From CAJBLF01 sp964463255 (lineage in GTDB: Bacteria > Patescibacteriota > Gracilibacteria > Absconditabacterales > Absconditicoccaceae), in the NCBI GenBank assembly GCA_964463255.1, contig CAYXBC010000023.1, positions 1 to 42,092 on the forward strand: a DNA stretch of 42,092 nt, in the 5' to 3' direction. The notes below the pieces were generated by a model. It made no database searches. It had not been told where the DNA came from and worked only from the letters and a program-made list of their open reading frames with translations. How positions within the stretch are numbered: position 1 is the first letter of the stretch; each line of letters opens with the position of its first letter. A program made the position numbers and the translations under genes. Shown piece after piece: positions 19,809 through 29,213 of this stretch.

Positions 19809-21194
19809 ATGTCACTCAAATCCACACTAGAATCATCAGACAATATCAAATACGAACTCTACCTAAAAGGTCTTACCGAAGATACCGTTAGGAAAATTTC
19901 TGCCGAACAAAAAGAACCACAGCGGATGCTGGACCACCGTTTGGAATCTCTCAATATATTCAATAAGATGAAAATACCGACACGATGACCAGATCTTTCC
20001 GGACTCAATCTCGATGATATTGTCTACTATGCCAAGCCGCACAAAGACCATGAATGATACGCAAACAATTGGGAAGATGTACCAACGGAAATCAAAGATA
20101 AATTTAAAAGACTCTGAATACCCGAAGCAGAAGCAAAGTATCTAGCAGGAGCAGGAGGACAATATGATTCATTGAATGTCTATCATCAGATACAGGAGAA
20201 ACGATCAAAACAAGGAATTATTTTCGAAGATATGCCACAAGCAGTCATCAAATACCCACAGCTTGTAAAGAAACATTTCATGAAATTAGTGCCTGCCAAC
20301 GACCATATGTTTGCGGCATTGCACGGTGCTGTCTGGAGCTGAGGGACATTCATTTATGTACCGAAAGGAGTTAAACTCACCGACCCCTTACAAGCATACT
20401 TCCGTATGAATACCTACGCAGGAGGACAATTCGAGCATACGATGATCATCATAGAAGATGATGCTGAAGGAAGTTATATAGAAGGATGCTCAGCGCCAAA
20501 GTTTGATAAAGCATCATTACACGCCTGATTAGTAGAGATATTTGTCGGAAAAAATGCTAAGATGAAATATTCGTCCGTAGAAAATCGATCGACCAATACC
20601 TATAATCTAAATACCAAAAGAGCAGTGGTAGAGGAGCATGGCTATATGGAATGGGTCAATGGTAATCTTGGATCCTGCACGACTATGCTCTATCCGTGCT
20701 CGATACTTAAATGAGATTACAGCAAGACAGATATGCTCGGGATAGCAGTAGCAGGACAGTGACAACATCAGGATACATGATCCAAAGTCATTCATATAGG
20801 CAAATACACCTCGTCAAATATCGTAGCAAAATCCATCTCCAGAAGATGATGAATAAATACCTATCGTTGACTAGTCGCTATCGGAAGATGAGCAGCATAT
20901 GCAACGAATAATACGCAATGTGATGCATTACTCTTCGATGATACTTCGATATCCAATACTATTCCAAAAATCCAATCAGATAATGAGAGCGCAATCGTAG
21001 CACATGAAGCCAGTGCATGAAAGATAGATGAATCTGAACTTTTCTACCTCATGGCTCGCTGACTAACAAAGGACAAAGCCACCACGATGATTGTCAACGG
21101 ATTCTTTTCTTCCGTTATCAAAAAACTCCCTATGGAATACGCAGGAGAATTGAATAAATTAGTAGAGCTAGAAATGGAAGGATCTATAGGATAA
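19809..21194 (+). CDS. sufB: Fe-S cluster scaffold SufB
   Basis: 461 aa. Beta-helix scaffold on which Fe-S clusters are built with SufC. NVYHQIQEKRSKQGIIFEDM is a SufB signature, as are GAVWSGGTFIYVPKGVKL, QFEHTMIIIEDDAEGSYIEG, CSAP and YCxxE-like KYSSVENRSTNTYNL. The key Cys is present (NNTQCDALLFDD), followed by SNTIPKIQ and the IVAHEASAGKIDE histidine/glutamate motif. The length matches the family. Many Gly positions are TGA, for example two adjacent TGA codons in SRRGGINTYRG. No sufD, sufS or sufU follows in this window. The stop is TAA at 21192. Confidence 0.96.
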
Positions 21195-21235
21195 TGTAAT
21201 AATGATATCTACAAGATAATTTTACATTTTATGCT

Positions 21236-21781
21236 ATGTATATGAGAAAGAAACCTCTTGCTAGATTCGTAAACCAAGAAAATATGAAGATCAAAAAGAT
21301 GAATCAACTGGTGGCAGATGCCATCAAAAATAATGAAAGCATCACAGAGACATTAGTAGAAACAAATGCAAACAACCTAACCCTAGGACAAAAAATGGCT
21401 GATGGCGTTGCTTCATTTGGATGAAGTCGGAGATTTATTATAATCTTTGGTGTCATTCTCGTTTCATGGATACTACTCAACGCGATATTTTTGCTGAATA
21501 AATGATTTGATCCCTATCCATTCATTCTGCTAAACCTAATTCTATCATGTCTAGCAGCGATTCAAGCACCCATCATTATGATGAGCCAAAATAGGAAAGA
21601 AGAAATAGATCGTAAAAGAGCAGAAAACGATTATATCATCAATCTCAAAGCAGAGACACAGATTAGTAATATAGATGAAAAGATAAATATCCTTATCATC
21701 GAGCAAATGGAAAAAATGTTCAAGCTCCAAGAAGGACAACTAAAGATACTCAACGAAATAAAAAAGGCAGTAAAGAAATAA
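21236..21781 (+). CDS. DUF1003 membrane protein
   Basis: 181 aa. The N-terminal 60 residues are soluble. Two transmembrane helices follow: FIIIFGVILVSWILLNAIFL, then after GFDPYPF the helix ILLNLILSCLAAIQAPIIMM. The DPYPFILLNLxLSxxAAxQAPIIMMSQNR block and the Asp/Arg-rich segment after it are characteristic of DUF1003. A C-terminal coiled coil contains MEKMFKLQEGQLKILNEI. The function is unknown. ATG 21236 or 21242 can serve as start; neither has a clear Shine-Dalgarno. It stands 41 bp after sufB. Confidence 0.85.
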
Positions 21782-21818
21782 AAACATGTTTCTTTAAGTA
21801 AAATAGTATGGTGAAATA

Positions 21819-22805
21819 ATGGAGAAACAACATAAGAGAGAAGAGAAGATTAAGGAAAGCTTTGAGGCTTTTTTCACTGATTTCGAAAGAGAAACATGGA
21901 GATCAAGCGATTTCAAAAAATATCAGCAATCGATATATAATGTATTATGCGCCAATTATAAAAATGACGACAACAAGATAAATCGGGAATACATTCTCGA
22001 ACATTTTGTCCCAAAAGAAAAAAAGAACGGATTCAAACATACGAATGTATATGACAAGATATGAATCACCAATGCATTCAAGGAATTTTTTGCTATTCAG
22101 AAAGAGAAATGAAAGCTTACTTGGAGCACATCAGATCTTGAAGAGTGGAATCAATCACTTGTGATAACTTTATCCAATCAATATTGACATCAGAATAGAC
22201 AAAAAGTTGATCGAGAAAAATTTGAAAAAGACTATGAACTGGAAAATCTAGGATGTACATTCATAAGGAAAGCGCCTATCCGCACACCAATCAGCATAGA
22301 AAATATCAACAAAGACTTACAAGAGCTCTTGGGAAAAAAATATACAGGAACACGGTCTCCAGATTCACTCTTTACCTATAAACCACAATATCTGAAACGA
22401 CTAGGAAAGAAATATAGAGATGAAAGAGGAAAGATAGATCGAATCTTCATTATTCATAAAGTATTGAATGATAAGGACATTATCGATACATTCAGACATA
22501 GATATGCGTATGATCGCTTATTGAAAGTACCTTCTGAGACAACAAGAAGAAATAGAATAAAAAAAGAGATCAAAGATAGAGATTCGCTAAATCCAGAAGA
22601 ATTGCTTATTTTTAATGAGGAAGAGACAACGAAAAAGATGCTACTCCAGAGGATTTATGAAAGCATGGAGAGAATACTAACAAAATGAGAAAAACAGTTA
22701 GTATATAACTTTCTAGAAGGCGATATAACAAAGAAGAGGGAAGCAGAAAATATTATCAAGAGACTGAAAACAGATATTGAAAATCAAGAAATTGAAACAC
22801 ATTAA
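21819..22805 (+). CDS. Hypothetical protein with an internal duplication
   Basis: 328 aa, soluble, strongly charged. Two short similar units occur: F-x2-FF-(x7)-ETWRSSDFKKYQQSIYNVLC (about residues 15-45) and F-x2-FF-(x6)-KLTWSTSDLEEWNQSLVITL (about 86-116). Each ends in a charged helix with NREYILEHF or DREKFEKDY. The C-terminal part is basic and helical. I recognise no family; the unit looks like a small helical DNA/RNA-binding repeat. ATG 21819 is preceded by GGTGAA. Its TAA overlaps the 3' end of the convergent 22802-23572 gene by 4 bp. Confidence 0.75.
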
Positions 22806-23572
22806 ACGAAATACCCGTATTTCTTGATGAGATGCTTCAGCTTTTCCGAAAAGACAGGATCTATAGTCTTTGCAAGGGCATATAACCTATTTATACTGGT
22901 ATTATGCTTATTTTTTTTGAGGATAGCCTCAAAGATCTGTATATCGAGGGTGCTATGATATTTTCTTAATGTTTTTTTAACCAACTCATTGATATATCCG
23001 TGCGATATCATGCCAGGGTTATACAGACTTTCCAAGAGAGAGAGCTCAAGACCAGCAATAGGAAAACTAAGATTCCCGATATTGGCTTTTTTTGTTAATT
23101 TTCGGAAGAATCTAAAAAGATTATCAGTCTTATTCTTGGCATAAGTTTTAAAAACAATCTGTTTATCAAACATAACGACTTCAGTAGCTTGTTTGTACTG
23201 ATTAACGATAGAAAGTTCATCAGGGATATCAAACGAGGAAAGATTGAGTTCAAGAGCTTTGAGACCTCAGATATACCGATTTCCCCTAAGAAACTCCGTG
23301 CAATGCTTTTTGACAATAGTCCGATAGAAAAGAACTAGGATTTCCTCCTTGCTATAGCTATGTTCAGGATCTTTGACGAAAAAGATATTCTTTTTGAGAT
23401 TTTCAAGATATCACCTGATTTTCAGATAATAGATAGACTTATACATTTTCTGCACAGAGTAATCATCACCCAATGAAGTCTTGAGCAATCCTGCTATCTT
23501 ATCACCATCGATAAGCTTTCATTTATATTTTATCAGTCTTCTGACAAGATTGTCAAAAATCTTATTTGCCAT
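22802..23572 (-). CDS. Winged-helix-type protein, possibly AbiEi-like antitoxin/regulator
   Basis: 256 aa. The N-terminus (MANKIFDNLVRRLIKYKGKL, then DGDKIAGLLKTSLGDDYSVQ and KMYKSIYYLKIRGYLENLKK) resembles the winged-helix domain of AbiEi-type antitoxins: a helix pair, then a turn and a wing with RGYLxNLKKN. The C-terminal part is helical (FFRKLTKKANIGN, SPLELSLLESLYNPG-like). An AbiEii nucleotidyltransferase toxin is not adjacent, so the TA assignment is tentative. Start ATG 23572, TAA at 22802. TGA codons are read as Gly (KGKL, RGYL, YIGGL). Confidence 0.6.
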
Positions 23573-23734
23573 ATAGTAGTAAGTACCTATAAAATGATTA
23601 CAAAAAAAAATAATGTTTTGTACAAAAAAATCAAGACGTTTTTTCCACAAAAATTCAAACAGTTTTTCTATTGCATTTATTTTTTAAAACTATAAAAGAA
23701 GACTTACCCAAACTTTTTTATATTATAGCATACG

Positions 23735-24007
23735 ATGAATCAGATGAACCTCATCACACCAACCGACATATTACAAAAGAGAGTGTCGCTCGACAACGTT
23801 CGCGCTACGTTCACAGACAACGGAAATGGATGATATGATGTGGTCTTAGAGATAAATTCGAATAAATTTCTTATAACAATGCAAAATATTGCAGACCATA
23901 TAGAAAGCTTCGAAATCATAGCCACCAAATGATTCATAGAGATATCAAACAAAATTATACTTATGATCAGAAAATTGGTTGAACATCTTCGATATAGAAC
24001 AGACTAA
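23735..24007 (+). CDS. Hypothetical protein, 90 aa
   Basis: Small protein with mixed beta/alpha pattern (YDVVLEINSNKFLITMQNIADH, trimmed) and no membrane segment. TGA codons at about 23831 and 23930 are read as Gly. It is the first gene on the plus strand after a 162-bp AT-rich gap that probably holds divergent promoters, and it precedes the NifU-like gene by 84 bp. I recognise no family. Confidence 0.6.
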
Positions 24008-24044
24008 TATACTATCAAAAGTCATCAAGTCAAAGGCACATAAG

Positions 24045-24083
24045 GTCGGACTTTAGAGACTTTACAGACTTTAGACTTTAGCG
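24045..24083 (+). repeat. Short tandem repeat of GACTTTA
   Basis: Four GACTTTA(G/C) units occur in about 38 bp, just upstream of the NifU-like gene. This is too short to fold stably. It could be slippage-generated or a protein-binding array. Confidence 0.6.
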
Positions 24084-24091
24084 ACGAGCGT

Positions 24092-24499
24092 ATGGACGAA
24101 CAACACAGTCTCATGATACAGGAATATGCCAAAAACCCTCTTCAGAATTTTGCTATGGAAAAATACACAATCAAGCAACAAGAAGGGAATTTTATCTGTT
24201 GAGACGATATTGTCGTATATTTAGATATCAAAGACAATAAGATAGCGGAGTATAGCTTTGACGGAAATTGTTCAAACATCACTACCGCTGCAGCTAGCTA
24301 TCTATCGGAATTTATCAAAGGAGAAGCTATTGAAGATATTCTCCATCGAAATTATCAGACCATGGTAGATCATGGATTTGAAGTATCTCCAAGAAGAAAA
24401 AGAGCAGGAGTTATTGCCATATTAGCGACAAGAAATGCGATTCATACATATATAAAAGATGGTAAAGAAGACACATTCGGAGATTTGATAGAGGACTAA
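24092..24499 (+). CDS. NifU/SufU-like Fe-S scaffold, third cysteine missing
   Basis: 135 aa. Resembles the IscU/SufU fold on which Fe-S clusters or persulfide are handled. FICGDDIVVYLDIKDNKIAE carries the first Cys and the neighbouring Asp (C36-G-D38). FDGNCSNITTAAASYLSEFI carries the second Cys (C60) in the usual G-x-C-x-I...AS context. The third ligand region, usually R-x-K-C-A, reads RRKRAGVIAILATRNAI with no Cys. SufU-type CGD supports a sulfur-transfer role; loss of the third Cys makes classical cluster assembly doubtful. It lies 2.9 kb downstream of sufB, not adjacent. ATG 24092, TAA 24497. Confidence 0.78.
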
Positions 24500-24645
24500 T
24501 TGAGACAGAAGTGTATATGAATTGACATTTTTTTAACAAAAAATGAGAAAAGTCTGTTAAAAAGCACATAAAATTGATATTGAAAACAGTAGACAAATAT
24601 ATAGCATACAATCAAATATCAACTATTTAGCATTTAGCATTTGAT

Positions 24646-25029
24646 ATGAAGTCGATTAAGCATCTTCTAGTCAATATCATTCTCAATGGAGCAGTGCTGT
24701 ATGTCATCGTGCACTATATACCAGAGCTTTGATTCAAGATACAGTCAATTTATAAAGATACATACATTATCTTCGGCATATTAGGGATAGTATTCCGACT
24801 TATAAATTCAGTCCTCAAACAAATACTCAATATCCTAACATTACCCGTCAGATTAATAACATTATGATTGTCATCATTGGTAGTAAATATCGTAGTACTG
24901 TATATCTTTGAGTGGACAGTAAATTACTTAGATTTAGGCATTACGGTACAATTATGAGCTTTGACCCAAACAATCATATTATCAGTAATTATCAGCGCAA
25001 TATACTTTTTAATTAAAAAAATAATATAA
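24646..25029 (+). CDS. Phage-holin-4-like membrane protein (COG1950/YvlD class)
   Basis: 127 aa with four hydrophobic helices. The motif LGIVFRLINSVLKQILNILT-LPVRLITLGLSSLVVN matches the holin-4/YvlD pattern (N-x3-K-x3-LxxLTLPxxxLTLGLF). The invariant Gly of LTLGL is encoded by TGA. Function in bacteria is unclear; it may be an envelope-stress protein rather than a holin. The start ATG 24646 is followed by a Lys-poor TM. The stop TAA is 1 bp before the next gene's ATG, so the two are coupled. Confidence 0.8.
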
Positions 25030-25030
25030 A

Positions 25031-25300
25031 ATGAGAAAAAAAACATTCTTTCTTATGTGGGTAGTAGTCATCCTGTTTATAATGATCGTAATCCCATACA
25101 TCCAGAATGCATGAGCAGGCCCATCGACATCAGGAATCTCGTTTTTCATGTGATATTATACAATGAACAGCTTTCCAACAGCTTACCTATATATAATGAC
25201 TCTCTGAATAATTTTCTGAGTGATACTGACAATATTTATCGAATCACGATTGAGAGACCTCAAAGATAGTGAACCTACGAAATTTGATCTCAACCAATAA
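25031..25300 (+). CDS. Small two-helix membrane protein
   Basis: 89 aa. The N-terminus MRKKTFFLMWVVVILFIMIV is a membrane helix (or signal-anchor). A second helix, TAYLYIMTLGIIFGVILTIF, follows a GISFFMGYY loop, and the C-terminal tail is charged (ESRLRDLKDSEPTKFDLNQ). It starts one base after the TAA of the holin-4-like gene and contains several TGAs read as Gly. I recognise no family; a 2-TM protein paired with the holin-like gene. Confidence 0.7.
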
Positions 25301-25389
25301 ACAAAAAAAATAGAGGAGTAAACTGAATATCTTATCTCATACAGGTAGGTAATTGTATGCGTATTTTAAATTATTAATGAAAGGTGATT

Positions 25390-25959
25390 ATGAGCAAAAC
25401 GTACAATGTGACCAGGGAGGTCGCATCAAAATCTTTGAATATCTCTACAAGGACCATTGATAGATATATCAAGAGTGGGAAGTTATCGTATAAGAAGATC
25501 GCCAACAAAGTGTTGTTAGCGAAAGAAGAAGTAATCTCATTGAAACAAGAGTTCGCTACACTCCATCAAGAACTAAACACAGAAATCATCAATCAAACAG
25601 GTGATACAAATTCTTCAGGATTATCCAACAAAAATGATCTGGAAAATGCCATTGATCAAAAAGTAGAAAAATTCTTCTTGATTTTCAAAGAAAAAGAGAA
25701 GATGCTAGAAGAGAAGAATAAAGTCATTTTCGTACTCCAACAAAGAGTCTCTGAACTTGAAAGCAAGATACAACATATGATAGCATTACCTGATTACAAC
25801 AAAGAGAAACAAGAGGCTATCATAGAGAAGCAAAAATTAGAGGAAAAGATAGGACAACTCAAGGGAATGATAAAAAGTGAAAAACGCATAAACCTTATTT
25901 TCATGTGACTTTCCCTTATTTTCATCGTAGTTGCTGGATTCTTCATATTAAAAGGATAA
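25390..25959 (+). CDS. Membrane-tethered HTH DNA-binding protein with coiled coil
   Basis: 189 aa. The N-terminal MerR/excisionase-type helix-turn-helix reads TREVASKSLNISTRTIDRYI followed by KSGKLSYKKIANKVLLAKEE. It is followed by a long coiled coil (about residues 85-165) and ends in one transmembrane helix (LIFMGLSLIFIVVAGFFILK). The topology (DNA-binding head, rod, membrane anchor) suggests tethering chromosomal DNA or a membrane-bound regulator. RacA-like proteins have a comparable head and rod but no TM (comparison, not homology claimed). Good Shine-Dalgarno AAAGGTG before ATG 25390; a GTG at 25384 is also possible. One TGA precedes the TM helix. A terminator follows. Confidence 0.85.
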
Positions 25960-25982
25960 TCCGAATTTCTCTACACCATAAG

Positions 25983-26012
25983 ATTCCGGTTATATGGCCC
26001 GGAATTTTTTTA
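25983..26012 (+). terminator. Rho-independent terminator after the HTH gene
   Basis: ATTCCGG / CCGGAAT stem with a 9-nt loop and a T-run. It separates the HTH gene from the next promoter. Confidence 0.8.
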
Positions 26013-26027
26013 TTTAATAAATTTTTA

Positions 26028-26055
26028 TTGACTTATGGGTTATTATTAGTATATT
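26028..26055 (+). promoter_or_regulatory. Sigma70-type promoter for the coiled-coil membrane gene
   Basis: TTGACT (26028-26033), a 16-bp spacer and TATATT (26050-26055), 20 bp before the start codon. Confidence 0.6.
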
Positions 26056-26075
26056 AACTAACATATATTTTAAAG

Positions 26076-26870
26076 ATGTTAAAATATGGTGCAATGATAG
26101 AAATGCTGGGGCAATATAAGAGACTAATCATTTCAGGGATGATGTTCATCCCGAGTTTTCTCTATATGATGTACGCTACGATATATCTGCTAGAAAAGAA
26201 AAAAATAGTGAAGAAATTGATGCAGATGAGGAAACCATTAATGGAGAGGATTAACGGGACAATAGACAGTCAAGAAAGAGGAGAAATGGAAGAATATATG
26301 GTCGATACAATAGAAAAGATTAGAGATGAAATACATGCAATCAGGCAAGAAATACATGAACCCAAAGAGATGAGAAAACGAGAAACTGTATCCTATGAAA
26401 GAGAATATAATGCCATAAAAGATATGGAATGATGACAGACATTCTATCCGTCATATGAAGAAAACAATGAAAAGATACTTCACAGAGAACAGGTCAGAAT
26501 AATGAATCAGAACATCACGAAGTTCATTGCAATCTATAGAGATAGACAAAACACGATAAATCAGAAGGATAAGATTATTCAGGAACTCCAGCAAAGGGTC
26601 AAAGAAGCTGAATATGGATTACAGATGGAGAGATATGAACAGGAAAACAAAAATATCGATGATTTGGAGAGGGAATTAGATGATATTCAAACGGAACTGT
26701 ATGAGTTAAAGACAGAAGCTGAAGACGAGATATGAAAAAACAATGAACAAGCGTTATCAGAGATAGAAAAAAAGATAAAGCATGAAAAAAAGAGTATATC
26801 GATATTGATATTTTGAATCATCATCATGATATTGTTAGGAGTAGGTATTCTGATAGTGAATCTCTGGTAA
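26076..26870 (+). CDS. Coiled-coil membrane protein, unknown function
   Basis: 264 aa. A membrane helix near the N-terminus (LIISGMMFIPSFLYMMYATI, about residues 17-36) and another at the C-terminus (SILIFGIIIMILLGVGILIV) flank a long charged coiled-coil region (about 45-235) rich in Glu, Gln, Arg and Lys. Both ends would sit in the membrane, with the rod presumably cytoplasmic. The C-terminal part parallels the preceding HTH protein (coiled coil plus a short hydrophobic end), so the two may interact. I recognise no family. TAA at 26868. It is convergent with the OLD gene after a 12-bp gap. Confidence 0.75.
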
Positions 26871-26882
26871 GAAGGGAAAATA

Positions 26883-28808
26883 TTATTTGAAGATATGGGA
26901 GAATATCTCAGCAAATTCCTTCCTACAGAAATCGAAGTTAATATTTTCCAACCATTTTTTAAAGTCATAATGACAGAATTTTACCATATTTTCTAATCAT
27001 TTCTCCGGCATACCAAGATAGGTCTCGATATCTCATTTCTTGAGGATAAATACATTGCTTGTATAGAGATTATCTATGTTTCTGACGAGATAGTTATATT
27101 TCTGAGGGAATAACGTCATAATAGTATCAACGAGCTTGTTATAATGACGATGTGTTTTTCCGCTTTTTCTGAGGCCGAGATAATGACTCTTAGTCTGCTT
27201 ATAATAATAAGAAAGATCATCTTGTGTCATAAAACCGTAATCTACGATATTATCCCAATCTCCTACAAAGAATGATGACAAACCGAATCTTGCAAGGAAT
27301 CTGCTTCGGACCTTATAGCTTCATTTGCCATTGATATTGATGATTTCGTAATCAGTCAGCTTATCCTTCCATTCAGGGAATGTATGAAGGTAATTAAGAT
27401 AGAATTCAAAGAAATATGAATCTGTATCTCCTTCGACCATGATGATATTATTCACAAAAAATATCTTAGAAAGATTTTCGAATTTAAGGAGATGCACCAA
27501 AGTAGCTTCATCAGAAGATAGAGTGACAAAAGGATTTTTTACATGAGTAGATCCATCGATATTCGAGAATCTATAAACATTTCCTATATTAGATTCATTG
27601 ATGAAAAGAGGAGAATAGGTGGAAATAATAAATTGAGTCCCGATATGATGGTTCATTTTTTCTATCATTCTAGAAAAACTTCTCTGCATCTGGGGATGAA
27701 AGTGCATCTCAGGCTCATCGACGATGATAATTCCATGATTGAGATCATATCCATACATAGTGAATATCATGGAAAGCAAAGATTGCTCTCAATCACTCAA
27801 CTCAGCAAAGGTGATACGCTGACCGAATTGATTCGTAAGAACAAAAGTCAGCAGAGTATCAGCATATTCTATATGTAAGGTCTTATTGAGATATTTATTG
27901 ATTGCACCCACAAGACTGGTATAGAAATCTGATTTCCCCAATTTCTCAAGATATTCAACGATATCCTGCTCACTCATATCCAAGGTAGAATGATTAGAGA
28001 TAATATTTCGGACTTTTTTCGCACAGAGATAGAATCAGATATATGAACGGAATTCAGAAGAAAATTTATCTCAGATAAAATGATTCCATGCATGGGGATT
28101 GACGGTATTTGAGACATTCCTCATACTTCTGTTTTCACCTATTATACCTATACAGTTGGCAAGAGGTATCAAAGGTTCTTCATGATTAGGCCTTTCATGA
28201 TCATTATAGATATCTATAAATATCTGGATGAGTTCCGTAGTCTGGAGATAGAGGAGAACGAATTTTTCTTGAAGCGAGAATCATGTTTCATCAATAGATA
28301 CTCTCTGGGATTTTATATCGAATGTACATGCCAAAATAAAATCTTTCGGGATAGACTGTATCTCATGGGAAGAAAAGTTTGGGTAGGAAATATTCAAAGT
28401 ACTATAGGTACTTACAAGCCTATTGAGAATATCTGCATGATCGGAGATATATTGCATATTATCATAATCATGTTGGGTCAAGGTAAAATGGACGATGACC
28501 TGTGATGATTTATCCGGAGTCGTGAAATGAGAACGGAGTCATTGGGTGTGCTGTTCATTGATAATTATCACGTTCTTTTTGTTCGTAAGTATGCTCTGTC
28601 TATCGTAGATATAATCATTGAGGATAGCAACCTTGAAAATCTGCCTGAAAATATGAAGAAATCAGCTCTTTCCAGCACCATTTGGTCAGATAAGGACATT
28701 TACATTATTATTTTCCCTATTATAAAATTTTATCCCTTCATGGGTGGAAAGATCAGCTTGATAAGGATAACTCAAGAGATTGGATATCCTGATATTCGTC
28801 AATTGCAT
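26883..28808 (-). CDS. OLD-family ATP-dependent nuclease (AAA + TOPRIM)
   Basis: 641 aa. ABC-type ATPase followed by a TOPRIM nuclease domain, as in OLD (overcoming lysogenization defect) proteins and related phage-defence nucleases. The N-terminal MQLTNIRISNLLSYPYQADL is typical. Walker A is IGPNGAGKSGFLHIF, with both Pro-adjacent Gly residues as TGA or GGN. The signature region is FAELSDGEQSLLSMIFTMYG, and Walker B is GIIIVDEPEMHFHPQMQ. H-loop: FIISTYSPLFIN. The TOPRIM motifs are IIMVEGDTDSYFFEFY and GDWDNIVDYG. The C-terminal ~200 residues are specific to this gene. No gajB-like UvrD helicase or reverse transcriptase lies beside it. Start ATG 28808, TAA 26883. Confidence 0.88.
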
Positions 28809-28836
28809 GAGGTATGCGGGGAAGTATAAATGCTTG

Positions 28837-28864
28837 TTTATAAGTACCGAATAAGTATATTCAA
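28837..28864 (-). promoter_or_regulatory. Promoter for the OLD gene
   Basis: On the minus strand, TTGAAT, a 16-bp spacer and TATAAA. The start codon lies about 28 bp downstream of the -10 box. Confidence 0.55.
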
Positions 28865-28868
28865 ATGG

Positions 28869-28887
28869 CTAAATTTTGCAAATTTAG
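28869..28887 (+). promoter_or_regulatory. Palindrome between divergent OLD and truD-unit genes
   Basis: CTAAATTT / AAATTTAG with a 3-nt centre is a perfect inverted repeat. It sits immediately upstream of the OLD -35 box and 19 bp before the plus-strand gene, a position suited to an operator acting on both. Confidence 0.5.
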
Positions 28888-28906
28888 GGCGTATATCCAT
28901 TTTTTT

Positions 28907-29200
28907 ATGAGATTACCACCATCAGACATGAATCATAAGGAAACTATAGAAAAATATGCAGGATCGATGCATGAATTAGGGGAAGATATTTGAAATCTGG
29001 AGTATGATGCATTAGTGGAACTCTTTACTGTCCTGACGAAAAAATTCGCAAAAGACGCTATACATGACAAAGAGCTCAATCATCCTCAGGTATCAGCATA
29101 CCTATCAGATATATCCAAGGCTTTACAAGAGATTTTGGACAAAGATATGCAGCCATTAGCCAATCTATGCAGAGAATACAATAGAAAAGGGATAAAATAA
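28907..29200 (+). CDS. Hypothetical protein, 97 aa
   Basis: Soluble, helical, rich in Glu/Asp/Lys: MRLPPSDMNHKETIEKYAGS, then IGNLEYDALVELFTVLTKKF. TGA at 28997 is read as Gly. It ends 13 bp before truD, so the two probably form one transcript. I recognise no family. Confidence 0.65.
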
Positions 29201-29213
29201 CATTTATCAGATA

